Positions 1 to 6,896 of a DNA stretch of 64,000 nucleotides are shown here, one piece after another. Made by a program: the position numbers and the translations under genes. Each line of letters begins with the position of its first letter. Position 1 is the first letter of the stretch. The DNA is taken from the NCBI RefSeq assembly GCF_004310685.1, contig NZ_SISG01000001.1, forward strand, positions 2,790,001 to 2,854,000, written 5' to 3'. The stretch comes from Glaciihabitans arcticus (GTDB lineage: Bacteria > Actinomycetota > Actinomycetes > Actinomycetales > Microbacteriaceae). The notes under the pieces are model-generated. The model was not told the origin of the DNA. It saw only the letters and a program-made list of their open reading frames with translations, and searched no databases.

Positions 1-82
1 CGTCGAGCACGACGACCAGTTGGGTGAGTGCCAGAACGGCGAGAGTCCACCAGCGGCGGTTGGTGGGCGGGTTTGCGGACAT
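1..82 (-). CDS. MFS drug-efflux transporter, N-terminal fragment
   Basis: The gene runs off the left edge; only 27 codons from the ATG at 82 are visible. After a polar head (MSANPPTNRRWW) the first membrane helix reads LAVLALTQLVVVLD, which is how helix 1 of 14-helix DHA2-type drug:proton antiporters of the major facilitator superfamily begins. A Shine-Dalgarno GGAGG lies eight bases before the ATG, but it is embedded in the hairpin of the attenuator described separately. A GNAT acetyltransferase gene lies upstream on the same strand, so both may share a transcript. The family call rests on one helix and is therefore moderate. Confidence 0.7.
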   Translation of the reverse strand, partial: MSANPPTNRRWWTLAVLALTQLVVVLD

Positions 83-190
83 AAAAAAAGCCTCCAGGCT
101 TCTAGAAAACGAAGTGCTGAAGGTTTCAAGCCTCTGACAGACAGGCACGGATGCCTGCGCCAATTACGATCGACATGATCGAACAGGCTT
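83..190 (-). promoter_or_regulatory. Candidate transcription attenuator upstream of the MFS gene
   Basis: Read on the minus strand, four segments alternate: AAGCCT (190-185), AGGCTT (133-128), AAGCCT (101-96) and AGGCTT (93-88), the last running into seven T residues (89-83) that abut the MFS ATG. Segments 3 and 4 form a terminator-like hairpin with a T tract; segments 2 and 3 form the competing antiterminator; segments 1 and 2 form the protector. Segment 1 lies in codons 2-4 and segment 2 at the stop codon of a 22-codon leader ORF (126-194). A further CAGGCA/TGCCTG hairpin (142-157) lies between. The SD of the MFS gene is inside the terminator hairpin. The layout matches ribosome-controlled attenuation; the inducing signal is unknown. 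Confidence 0.6.
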
Positions 191-194
191 TCAT
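126..194 (-). CDS. Putative leader peptide of the MFS attenuator (22 codons)
   Basis: A short ORF with ATG at 194 and TGA at 128-126 sits between the GNAT gene and the MFS gene. It encodes a 22-residue peptide that begins MKACSIMSIVIGAGI and ends in a cysteine-containing tail. Its first codons contain the AAGCCT segment and its stop codon overlaps the AGGCTT segment of the attenuator, so the position of a translating or stalled ribosome would decide which hairpin forms. A GGAG lies 13 bases upstream, farther than ideal. The SIVI stretch recalls the IFVI stall motif of the ErmC leader, which is only a suggestion. Confidence 0.5.
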   Translation of the reverse strand: MKACSIMSIVIGAGIRACLSEA

Positions 195-217
195 ACTAAC
201 GCATGAACTCCATTCGA

Positions 218-802
218 CTAGGCGCTGGCGGCGATCGTCTTGCGCATCACCGTCTTGCTCGTGCCGATATGGCGCTCGAAAGTGAAGCCCGCCTTCTCGA
301 ACATGGCGCGGGTGCCGTTGTGCAGAAATGAGGATGACGTTCGCTTGCCCTCGACCAGCTCGTTGGGGAACGACACCACCTCGCCGCCGCCTGCCTGAGC
401 GATGAGCTGCAGGGCTCCCTCGAGAGCCTCGTACGCGACGCCCGATCGGCGGTGGTCGCGATCGACGAAGAAGCAGGTGATGCGCCACGGCCCGGGGTTC
501 GGCTCGCCCGCGTCGTACTGCTTGCGGTGGTAGATATTGGGGAGCTCCTCCGGGCTGCCGAACTGGCACCACGCGATCGCGTCATCCCCGTCGAAGACCA
601 GCGCGGCATGGGCGACCCCCTCGTGGACGAGACGCTCCTTGAACTCCACCCGCGGGTACTCGCTCTTGACGGTGTCGGCGGTGTCCGAGTGGAAGTACGA
701 GCAATAGCACCCGCCCCACACTCCGTTGTGCTTGTCCGCGAGCGCCTGCCAGGCGGGGAAGGTCTCGGGTGTGAGCGGTTTGATCACGTGTGTGTCGATC
801 AT
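218..802 (-). CDS. GNAT family N-acetyltransferase
   Basis: A 194-residue protein of the GCN5-related acetyltransferase fold, predicted to transfer an acetyl group from acetyl-CoA to an unknown amine. It carries the strand and turn ITCFFVDRDHRRSGVAYEAL (about residues 115-135), the degenerate acetyl-CoA loop of this family, and a C-terminal MFEKAGFTFER segment typical of GNAT strand beta6-beta7. Start: the ATG at 802 is preceded by CACAAT and a 6-base gap, so the mRNA is probably leaderless; longer in-frame starts upstream would run into the LysR gene. It lies upstream of the attenuated MFS exporter on the same strand, which suggests a shared drug or metabolite export role. Confidence 0.85.
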   Translation of the reverse strand: MIDTHVIKPLTPETFPAWQALADKHNGVWGGCYCSYFHSDTADTVKSEYPRVEFKERLVHEGVAHAALVFDGDDAIAWCQFGSPEELPNIYHRKQYDAGEPNPGPWRITCFFVDRDHRRSGVAYEALEGALQLIAQAGGGEVVSFPNELVEGKRTSSSFLHNGTRAMFEKAGFTFERHIGTSKTVMRKTIAASA

Positions 803-808
803 GCGACC

Positions 809-814
809 ATTGTG
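809..814 (-). promoter_or_regulatory. -10 box (CACAAT), GNAT gene
   Basis: CACAAT lies exactly six bases before the ATG at 802; transcription would start at or next to the start codon (leaderless). Confidence 0.5.
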
Positions 815-840
815 CGACTCATTGAACGCGGGTTCAATGG

Positions 841-1731
841 TTAGCGCTCGGCGAAACCCGCTGTCAGGATTCGGATCTGCGCCAGAACCGCCTGCACGCT
901 GGCGCGCTCGAGGGTCTCGGGGCGAGCCAGGCAGTCGATGTGCCGACCGAGGCCCGGGTGCGCGAGGGGACGCAGAATCACGTCGGGGTGCTCGCGCAGG
1001 TCGGTTGTGTAGCGGGGCATGAGCGCGATGCATCCACTGGCCGCGACGACCGCGGCGGCGACCCGAAACTCATTGATGCGGTGCTGGATGCGCGGCTGAC
1101 TTCCCCCGGCGCCCGCGATCACCGCGAGCGCCTGCTCAAGCGGGAAGCCCTCGTGCACCGCGACCCACCGCTGGTCGGCGAGATCCGCGGGGTCGATCGA
1201 CGCTCTCGAGGCAAGCGGGTGGTCGCGTCGCACCGCAATGTCGAGCGGCTCGAACAGGAGGGGCTCGACCCGCACCGATGAAGGCCACGGCGGGCTGCCG
1301 ACCAGCCGGTGCGCGAGCACGAGGTCGTGCCGTGCGGTGAGGCCGGGAAAGTCCTCCTGCGCCACATCGAAGTCGCTCACCCGTACCTGTGGCATGGCCG
1401 CGATCAGTGGGCCGAAGAGCGCGAGCCCCACGCTGTGGAAACCCGCCACGGAGACGGTGCCCGTCGGGTCGCCCTGAAAGTGGGCCACCGCCTGTTCGGC
1501 CCGTTCGAGCGCCACCTCCACGTCGATCGCGGCGGCCGCCAGCGCGCGACCGGCATCGGTGAGAGCGGTGCGACGTCCGTCCTTGAAGGTGAGCGGCACG
1601 GGGGAGCGGCGCTCAAGTGCACTGATCTGCTGCGAGACGGAGGACGGCGAGACGTGCATCGCCGCAGCGACTGCCGCGATGCTGCCGCGGTCGCCGAGCT
1701 CGCGGAGTGCGCGCAGTTGACCCAATTCCAT
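841..1731 (-). CDS. LysR family transcriptional regulator
   Basis: A 296-residue LysR-type regulator. The N-terminal winged helix reads [20 protein letters not shown] followed by [17 protein letters not shown] (residues about 25-42), the LysR recognition helix. The remaining 200 residues form the periplasmic-binding-protein-like effector domain, with the usual hinge. It is transcribed divergently from the EamA transporter at 1804, the standard layout in which a LysR protein controls its neighbour and itself from the shared 72-bp spacer. TAGTTT six bases before the ATG points to a leaderless mRNA. The effector cannot be told from the sequence. Confidence 0.92.
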   Translation of the reverse strand: MELGQLRALRELGDRGSIAAVAAAMHVSPSSVSQQISALERRSPVPLTFKDGRRTALTDAGRALAAAAIDVEVALERAEQAVAHFQGDPTGTVSVAGFHSVGLALFGPLIAAMPQVRVSDFDVAQEDFPGLTARHDLVLAHRLVGSPPWPSSVRVEPLLFEPLDIAVRRDHPLASRASIDPADLADQRWVAVHEGFPLEQALAVIAGAGGSQPRIQHRINEFRVAAAVVAASGCIALMPRYTTDLREHPDVILRPLAHPGLGRHIDCLARPETLERASVQAVLAQIRILTAGFAER

Positions 1732-1737
1732 AAGGTC

Positions 1738-1743
1738 AAACTA
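1738..1743 (-). promoter_or_regulatory. -10 box (TAGTTT), LysR gene
   Basis: TAGTTT six bases before the ATG at 1731; leaderless arrangement inside the LysR/EamA divergent spacer. Confidence 0.55.
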
Positions 1744-1803
1744 ATCCATTCGTGCGAAAACTGCCGTCTTGTCTTACGCTCGCTGCCCGCCCAACCTAGA
1801 CAC

Positions 1804-3258
1804 GTGACTTCCCTCCTGGCGAGATACCGCGTCGACCTCCTCCTGCTCCTCGTCGCAGCCTCGTGGGGATCCACCTACCTGGTGGCCAAGGAGCTGGTTA
1901 CGCCCGACTCCGTCGCCGCTCTCCTGGCGCTCCGTATGCTGCTCGCTGCCGCGGCGATGGCCGCGATAGTCATCGCACGGCGCACGAGGATCACCCGAGC
2001 GGAGTTGAGGGTGGGACTCATCCTCGGCGTACTGCTGGCGGCGGTTTTCGCGTTCGAGACCTTCGGCATCGCGCACACCTCGGCCACGAACGCGGGGCTG
2101 ATCATCAGCCTGACGATCGTATTCACGCCCGTGCTCGAGTCCGTGACATCCCGTCGCCGGCTGTCCGGAAGGTTCTTTCTCGCCGCCGCGCTCGCCGTCA
2201 TCGGTGTCGTGCTGCTCGCGGGCAACGGTGCACTCCGGCCGCCGAGCCTTGGTGACCTGCTGATTCTCGTGGCGGCGATCGTGCGCGCCGTGCACGTCAC
2301 GGCGATGCACCGACTCAGCGCGAGACGCCCGATGGATTCGCTGCACCTCACCACGGTGCAACTCGCGACCTGCGCCGCCCTGTTCTCCGTGGCATCGCTA
2401 TCCTCGGGCGGATCGATTCCGCAGTACATCGCGAACATGGATGCCGGCAGCGGCCTGCTCTTTCTCTACCTCGTGCTCGTCTGCACGGTTTTCGCCTTCT
2501 TCGTGCAGACCTGGGCGGTGCGGCGTACCTCGCCGTCACGGGTCAGCCTGCTGCTCGGCACGGAGCCGGTCTGGGCCGCCATCATCGGTATCACTATCGC
2601 CCAGGACAGCATGGGGCTCGCGGGATATCTCGGCATCGCCCTCATCCTCGCGGGTACCGCGTGGGGTCGGTCGGTCGAGCAGCGGCACCGCCTGGCTCCC
2701 GACATTCCTCCCGTGCACGAGGTAAACGCCAAGCCCCTCCTGCAACAACCGTTCCGTACACTGACCAGCAGGGCAGTCTCTGAATCGGAGGTCGACATGG
2801 CGACGACAATCAAGCGGCGGATCGCGCTGGTGGCGCACGACAACAAGAAGGCCGAGCTCATCCGCTGGGCGTCCTTCAATCGCGAGACGCTCGTGCATCA
2901 CGACCTGTTTGCGACAGGCACCACGGGCACCCTGCTCGAGTTCGAACTGGGCCTGTCGGTAACGCGACTGCTGAGCGGCCCCGTCGGCGGCGACCAGCAG
3001 ATCGGCGCCCTGATCGCCGAAGGCAAGATCGACCTGCTGATCTTCTTCTGGGATCCGCTCGAACCGCAGCCGCACGACCCCGACGTGAAGGCGCTACTGC
3101 GTATCGCCGCCGTCTGGAACACCGCCGTCGCGTGCAACATCTCGAGCGCGGACTTCATGATCTCGTCGCCGCTGCTCACCGGCGACTACGAATTCACCCG
3201 CCCCGACTTTGGGGATCGTCCGGCCGAGATCTTCGCCAGCGAGCCGGTCGCGCCGTAG
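1804..3258 (+). CDS. EamA (DMT) transporter reading without a stop into methylglyoxal synthase
   Basis: From the GTG at 1804 the frame is open for 484 codons. Residues 1 to about 290 are a ten-helix drug/metabolite transporter of the EamA type, with two repeats (helix 1 starts [20 protein letters not shown]; the second repeat ends [15 protein letters not shown]). After helix 10 a polar stretch of about 45 residues follows, and then at codon 332 a complete methylglyoxal synthase begins (see 2797). No stop codon separates the two. It may be a true fusion, or the transporter stop codon may have been lost while the enzyme keeps its own start. The transporter is divergent from the LysR regulator at 841. 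No clear Shine-Dalgarno precedes the GTG; an ATG-less, possibly leaderless start is assumed. Confidence 0.75.
   Translation: MTSLLARYRVDLLLLLVAASWGSTYLVAKELVTPDSVAALLALRMLLAAAAMAAIVIARRTRITRAELRVGLILGVLLAAVFAFETFGIAHTSATNAGLIISLTIVFTPVLESVTSRRRLSGRFFLAAALAVIGVVLLAGNGALRPPSLGDLLILVAAIVRAVHVTAMHRLSARRPMDSLHLTTVQLATCAALFSVASLSSGGSIPQYIANMDAGSGLLFLYLVLVCTVFAFFVQTWAVRRTSPSRVSLLLGTEPVWAAIIGITIAQDSMGLAGYLGIALILAGTAWGRSVEQRHRLAPDIPPVHEVNAKPLLQQPFRTLTSRAVSESEVDMATTIKRRIALVAHDNKKAELIRWASFNRETLVHHDLFATGTTGTLLEFELGLSVTRLLSGPVGGDQQIGALIAEGKIDLLIFFWDPLEPQPHDPDVKALLRIAAVWNTAVACNISSADFMISSPLLTGDYEFTRPDFGDRPAEIFASEPVAP
2757..2762 (+). promoter_or_regulatory. Possible internal -10 box (TACACT) for mgsA
   Basis: TACACT lies 34 bases before the mgsA ATG, inside the linker of the continuous EamA-MgsA frame. 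No convincing -35 is visible. It would allow the enzyme to be made without the transporter. Confidence 0.35.
2797..3258 (+). CDS. mgsA: Methylglyoxal synthase
   Basis: A 153-residue domain that converts dihydroxyacetone phosphate to methylglyoxal and phosphate in the cytoplasm, a bypass of lower glycolysis under phosphate limitation. Family signatures are all present: [10 protein letters not shown] near the start, FATGTTG, the phosphate-binding [19 protein letters not shown] and [11 protein letters not shown], which include the known catalytic His and Asp residues. Length equals the E. coli enzyme. The ATG at 2797 has a good GGAGG five bases upstream, so an independent start inside the longer frame (1804-3258) is likely. 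A VOC-fold gene follows, but no glyoxalase I can be named with certainty. Confidence 0.93.
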   Translation: MATTIKRRIALVAHDNKKAELIRWASFNRETLVHHDLFATGTTGTLLEFELGLSVTRLLSGPVGGDQQIGALIAEGKIDLLIFFWDPLEPQPHDPDVKALLRIAAVWNTAVACNISSADFMISSPLLTGDYEFTRPDFGDRPAEIFASEPVAP

Positions 3259-3298
3259 CGACACTGTCGGCAGCCGCTCTGGTCTGCGACCATAAAAC

Positions 3299-3676
3299 AT
3301 GGCTGCTACCTCGCGCGACCGCGCCGTGCCGAACCTCCCTTCCCGCGACTTCGACGAGACCGAGTCCTTCTATGGCGGGTTCGGCTTTGAACGGCTGTTC
3401 CGTGACACCGGCTGGATGATCCTGACTCGGGGCAACCTGCACCTCGAGTTCTTCCCCTTGCCAGACCTGGATCCGCCATCGAGCAACTTCATGTGCTGCC
3501 TGAGAGTCGCCGATGTTGATGAGCTGTACGACTCGATGAGCGGTTCAGGCGTGCCGGTGGGAACGGTCGGGATGCCGCGACTTCATCCCGTGCGGATGCA
3601 GGATTGGGGTTTGCGGGCCGGATACCTCGTCGATATCGACGGAACGCAGCTCACGCTGATCGAACAGCGCGACTGA
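3299..3676 (+). CDS. VOC-fold protein, bleomycin-resistance type
   Basis: A 125-residue protein with a single vicinal-oxygen-chelate (glyoxalase/bleomycin resistance) domain. It resembles bleomycin-binding proteins: PNLPSRDFDETESFYGGFGF at the N terminus, then LTRGNLHLEFFP and a C-terminal YLVDIDGTQLTLIEQ. Ble-type proteins act as dimers that sequester the drug without a metal or enzyme reaction. It follows mgsA by 40 bases, so cotranscription is possible. Whether it binds a glycopeptide drug or another small molecule cannot be decided here. Confidence 0.82.
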   Translation: MAATSRDRAVPNLPSRDFDETESFYGGFGFERLFRDTGWMILTRGNLHLEFFPLPDLDPPSSNFMCCLRVADVDELYDSMSGSGVPVGTVGMPRLHPVRMQDWGLRAGYLVDIDGTQLTLIEQRD

Positions 3677-3681
3677 GGTCG

Positions 3682-4179
3682 CTACCGCCGCACCTTGAAC
3701 GCGAGTTCCACGACCCACTTCGTTTTACGCGGCTCGGTGCGCGGGTCGGTCAGATAGGTTTCGAGACGAGACGCGAAGGCTTCGCCGGCAGGTTCGGGAT
3801 GGGTATCGAGCACCAGACCCTGATCCTGGATCCAGCCATGCAGGGCTTTGTTCGCCGCCATCGACTTGTTGCGATAGGCAAGCACCGCATAGTCGCCCGC
3901 GGGCAGGACTCCCGCTCGCACCCGGTCGTCTGCCGGGCCGGTCGCCGCCACCCCGACTTCGACGTCCATGTCCGCGGCCATGTTGACGACGTGCAGGCGC
4001 AGGAAGAACGGGCCAGAGGGTTCGACGCCGCGCTGCGTGATCCACTCGACGAGTTCGGCGAGCAGCCGGTCGCGGTTCGACAGCATCGTGCGGAATGGAA
4101 CGGTCTCGCGGATGCCGAGTGTTGCGACGTCACCGCGGCTCTCGAGGGCTGGACCGCTGACGATTTCGAGATCACTCAC
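3682..4179 (-). CDS. GyrI-like small-molecule-binding protein
   Basis: A 165-residue stand-alone effector-binding domain of the GyrI/AraC-effector (SOUL-like) fold, without DNA-binding part. Typical features are the central PAGDYAVLAYRNKSMAANKALHGWI segment and a C-terminal acidic-aromatic strand. Members bind drugs or hydrophobic ligands; a few hydrolyse cyclopropanoids. The start is a GTG with CATAAT six bases upstream on the minus strand, so the mRNA is probably leaderless. It is convergent with the VOC gene at 3299, with only five bases between the stops. Function beyond ligand binding is unknown. Confidence 0.78.
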   Translation of the reverse strand: MSDLEIVSGPALESRGDVATLGIRETVPFRTMLSNRDRLLAELVEWITQRGVEPSGPFFLRLHVVNMAADMDVEVGVAATGPADDRVRAGVLPAGDYAVLAYRNKSMAANKALHGWIQDQGLVLDTHPEPAGEAFASRLETYLTDPRTEPRKTKWVVELAFKVRR

Positions 4180-4185
4180 ATCATG

Positions 4186-4191
4186 ATTATG
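4186..4191 (-). promoter_or_regulatory. -10 box (CATAAT), GyrI-like gene
   Basis: CATAAT six bases before the GTG at 4179, the best match to TATAAT among the leaderless boxes on this side. Confidence 0.5.
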
Positions 4192-4200
4192 ACCCGAGCG

Positions 4201-5355
4201 TCAGTCACTGGGAAGGTGCGGATATTCCGCCGAGCGCCCCTGGAAGGTCAGGATCGCCTCGTTGCGGATCACCCCATCCTCGATCTCGATGGCCCGGCGA
4301 ATGGTCTCCGACTCCGCCCATGCCGTCGGCCCCTCCATCGCAACCCGCAGGAACGGCAGCAGTGCCTCGCTGATCTCCCAGGTCGTCGAGTTCCAGAGCA
4401 GGGACGGGCTGTGGTCCACGGCGTAGTAGTTGGTGGAATCGCCGACCGTGAACATCGGCTCGGCGAAGGTCGTGGGCACGGCCCAACCGAAGCCCATCCC
4501 TTCATCGACCGAGACATCGATGATGAGGCTGCCCGGGCGGAACGCGCCCAGGTCGTCGAGGGTCAGGTAGGTCAGCGGAGCATTCGGGTCCTGCAGCGTG
4601 CAGTTGACGACGATGTCGTTCTCCGCGAGGTAGGGCGCGAGATGCACCGGGCCGTCGTCGGTATTCACGATGCTCTCGAACGGCGCCTCATCGTTGTGTT
4701 CGAACTGGATGATGTCCACCGAGGGGATCGGGGATCCGACGGCCGCGACGTCCCGGTTGGTGAGCACTCGAACGTCGTGGATGCCGTGGGCGTTCAACGC
4801 GGTGACCGCGCCGCGTGCCGTCGCGCCGAACCCGATGACGATGGCGGTGAGGCGGCGGCCGTAGTCACCGGTCGAACCGCACAGCTGGAGGGCGTGGATC
4901 ACCGAGCAGTAGCCGGCCAGCTCGTTGTTCTTGTGGAAGACGTGCAGCCCGAAGCCGCCGTCGGACTGCCAGTGGTTCATGGCCTCCCACGCGATCAGGG
5001 TCAGCTTCTTGTCGATGGCGAGCTGGGTGATCTCGCGGTCCTGCACGCAGTGTGGCCAGCCCCACAGCACCTGGCCGTCGCGCAGTTCGCGCAGGTCTTC
5101 GGCCTGCGGCTTCGGCAGCAGCACGACGTCCGCCTGGGCGATGATCTCCTCCCGGGTCGCCATCGCACCGACCAAAGGAGAAAGCTGGTCGTCGTGGATG
5201 CCGAAGCGTTCACCGTATCCGCGTTCGAGGATCATCAGATCGCGCAGGTCGGCGTCGATGCGCTCGAGGTGCGCGGGATGGATGGGCAGCCGGCGCTCGT
5301 CCGCCTTGCGCGACGTGGCCAGCACGCCGAGGCGCAGAAGTTCGGTTTTGCTCAT
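4201..5355 (-). CDS. Alanine dehydrogenase/N5-(carboxyethyl)ornithine synthase family oxidoreductase
   Basis: A 384-residue NAD(P)-dependent dehydrogenase of the alanine dehydrogenase/transhydrogenase superfamily. The N-terminal half has RKADERRLPIHPAHL, the substrate lysine in LLPKPQAEDL (about residue 82) and the catalytic His in WGWPHCVQD (about 102). The Rossmann fold is marked by AIVIGFGATARGAV (about 171-184). The layout and the WPHC motif resemble the lactococcal enzyme that reductively condenses ornithine and pyruvate, but alanine dehydrogenase-like activity on other substrates is equally possible. TAGGGT five bases before the ATG suggests a leaderless mRNA, divergent from arr. Confidence 0.8.
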   Translation of the reverse strand: MSKTELLRLGVLATSRKADERRLPIHPAHLERIDADLRDLMILERGYGERFGIHDDQLSPLVGAMATREEIIAQADVVLLPKPQAEDLRELRDGQVLWGWPHCVQDREITQLAIDKKLTLIAWEAMNHWQSDGGFGLHVFHKNNELAGYCSVIHALQLCGSTGDYGRRLTAIVIGFGATARGAVTALNAHGIHDVRVLTNRDVAAVGSPIPSVDIIQFEHNDEAPFESIVNTDDGPVHLAPYLAENDIVVNCTLQDPNAPLTYLTLDDLGAFRPGSLIIDVSVDEGMGFGWAVPTTFAEPMFTVGDSTNYYAVDHSPSLLWNSTTWEISEALLPFLRVAMEGPTAWAESETIRRAIEIEDGVIRNEAILTFQGRSAEYPHLPSD

Positions 5356-5360
5356 ACTGA

Positions 5361-5366
5361 ACCCTA
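5361..5366 (-). promoter_or_regulatory. -10 box (TAGGGT), dehydrogenase gene
   Basis: TAGGGT five bases before the ATG at 5355; together with TACACT at 5382 it forms a 38-bp divergent promoter region. Confidence 0.5.
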
Positions 5367-5381
5367 CGCGCCACGGAGTTT

Positions 5382-5387
5382 TACACT
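5382..5387 (+). promoter_or_regulatory. -10 box (TACACT), arr
   Basis: TACACT six bases before the ATG of arr at 5394; leaderless arrangement. Confidence 0.55.
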
Positions 5388-5393
5388 GTCGGG

Positions 5394-5804
5394 ATGACCG
5401 AACCGCTGGATCACGGACCGTTCTTTCACGGCACCAAAGCCGACCTCAGGGCGGGCGACCTGCTCACCGCCGGGTTCAACTCGAACTACCGGCCCGAGGT
5501 GGTGATGAACCACATCTACTTCACCGCCGTCGCGAACGGCGCGGGTCTTGCAGCCGAGCTGGCCCCGGGCGACGCCGAGCCGCGCGTCTACGAGATCGAG
5601 CCCACCGGAGAGTTCGAGAACGACCCGAACGTGACCGACAAGAAGTTTCCGGGCAACCCGACCCGCTCCTACCGCAGCGTCGAGCCGCTGCGTGTCGTGG
5701 GCGAGGTTACCGACTGGACGCGGCTGACACCCGAGGCTCTCGCCGCGTGGCACGAGCGGCTAGCGCACTTGCGCTCGGAGGCGCGGGGCGAGATCATCAA
5801 CTGA
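5394..5804 (+). CDS. arr: NAD(+)-rifampin ADP-ribosyltransferase
   Basis: A 136-residue enzyme that inactivates rifamycins by transferring ADP-ribose from NAD to the C23 hydroxyl. It shows the Arr signatures FFHGTKADL, NHIYFTA, EPTGEFENDPNVTDKK and FPGNPTRSYRS. The catalytic triad His12, Tyr42 and Asp77 has the same spacing (30 and 35 residues) as His19, Tyr49 and Asp84 of the Mycobacterium smegmatis enzyme. The gene is chromosomal, with base composition like its neighbours and no integron or transposase nearby, so it looks like an intrinsic resistance gene. TACACT six bases before the ATG suggests a leaderless mRNA. Confidence 0.96.
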   Translation: MTEPLDHGPFFHGTKADLRAGDLLTAGFNSNYRPEVVMNHIYFTAVANGAGLAAELAPGDAEPRVYEIEPTGEFENDPNVTDKKFPGNPTRSYRSVEPLRVVGEVTDWTRLTPEALAAWHERLAHLRSEARGEIIN

Positions 5805-5850
5805 GACACGAACGAACATCGTCGTGGCCGATCGACAGGGGGTGACATCC

Positions 5851-5907
5851 ATGAACGCAGTATTCCCAGTGGGTGCCCCCGTCGACAGCATCGCGCGATT
5901 CGCGTAG
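5851..5907 (+). CDS. Possible small protein of 18 residues
   Basis: An ORF of 18 codons plus TAG lies alone between arr and the patatin gene. An AGGGGG purine run ends ten bases before its ATG, and the peptide (starting MNAVFPVGAPVDSIARF) has ordinary composition. No homologue is recognised. It could be a real microprotein, a leader peptide for the patatin gene 41 bases downstream, or chance. Confidence 0.25.
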   Translation: MNAVFPVGAPVDSIARFA

Positions 5908-5948
5908 TTGTGGCTGGGCGCCCCAACGCACATCGCGAAAGGCACTCC

Positions 5949-6806
5949 ATGAATTCACTTTCTTACGACCGCGCGCTCGTTCTCGGCGGCGGCGGTTCCA
6001 CCGGCAACGCCTGGCTGATCGGTCTGCTCGCCGGTCTCCATGATTCGGGGCTGGATATCACAACAGCCGACCTCACCGTGGGCACTTCTGCGGGCGCGAC
6101 GGTCGCCGCACAGCTGGCCAGCGCGACACCGCCCGAGCTGTTCGCGAACATCCTTGACGCACCCCCGGTACCGCCCCGACCCGCCGCTGCCCGGCCGATG
6201 TCCGATCACCTCGAGCGATTCCGCAGCATCATCGCGGCATCTGCGGACATCGAGGATATGCGCCGCACGATGGGCGCAATCGCCCTCGAGAGCGACGCGA
6301 CGGAACAGTGGCGCGGGATTGTGGCTGCCCGGTTCGGCGCGCGCGAGTGGCCGCACCGCAGGCTGCTGATCACGGCCGTGGACGCCACGACGGGTGAGCC
6401 GGTCATCTTCGACCGGGACAGCGGCATCGACCTCGTTGACGCCGTTGCGGCGAGCACGTCGGGCGGTGGCTCGGTCTTCACCATCGGCGAGGGCCGCTAC
6501 ATCGACGGCGGCTATCGTTCCAACGCCGAGAACGCGGATCTTGCTTCGGGATACGCCCGGGTGCTCGTGCTCTCGCCGCTGGGCGGCAGGTCGCTGCATC
6601 CGGTCGACTGGGGCACGCACCTCGCCAGCCAGGTCGACGACCTTCGCGCACAGGGAAGCACGGTCGAGATGGTTATCCCGCGCGACAGCGACAAGGGGCT
6701 GTTCGGCGCTCACGCGATGGACGCGTCCCTGCGTCCGGCCGCAGCGCGGGCGGGGCACGAGCAGGGTGGCGAGCTTGCCGACGCCCTCCGGGAGTTCTGG
6801 GGCTGA
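5949..6806 (+). CDS. Patatin-like phospholipase family protein
   Basis: A 285-residue patatin-fold serine hydrolase. The oxyanion loop is LGGGGSTGNAW (residues 12-22), the nucleophile elbow GTSAGA places the catalytic serine at 47, and the dyad aspartate is in DGGYRS at 186. Bacterial relatives are acyl-lipid hydrolases, some secreted, but no signal peptide is visible here, so it should act in the cytoplasm or at the inner membrane face. The ATG at 5949 has AAAGG seven bases upstream. An AraC-type gene follows on the same strand after a 90-base gap. Confidence 0.93.
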   Translation: MNSLSYDRALVLGGGGSTGNAWLIGLLAGLHDSGLDITTADLTVGTSAGATVAAQLASATPPELFANILDAPPVPPRPAAARPMSDHLERFRSIIAASADIEDMRRTMGAIALESDATEQWRGIVAARFGAREWPHRRLLITAVDATTGEPVIFDRDSGIDLVDAVAASTSGGGSVFTIGEGRYIDGGYRSNAENADLASGYARVLVLSPLGGRSLHPVDWGTHLASQVDDLRAQGSTVEMVIPRDSDKGLFGAHAMDASLRPAAARAGHEQGGELADALREFWG

Positions 6807-6896
6807 GCGCACGGGGTCCCACCCGACCATATCGAACAGCGATAGTTGGGTGAAGGCCTCGTCCGACAGGCAGGGTTGACTGTGAAAGGGGAGCCC

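Noticed and set aside
3604-5397. Long plus-strand frame opposite the GyrI-like and dehydrogenase genes; similar ones at 19218-20996, 29625-30620, 38606-40330 and 43872-45863
   Set aside because: Same low-complexity charged composition typical of antisense frames in high-GC DNA; no start signals, no recognisable domains.
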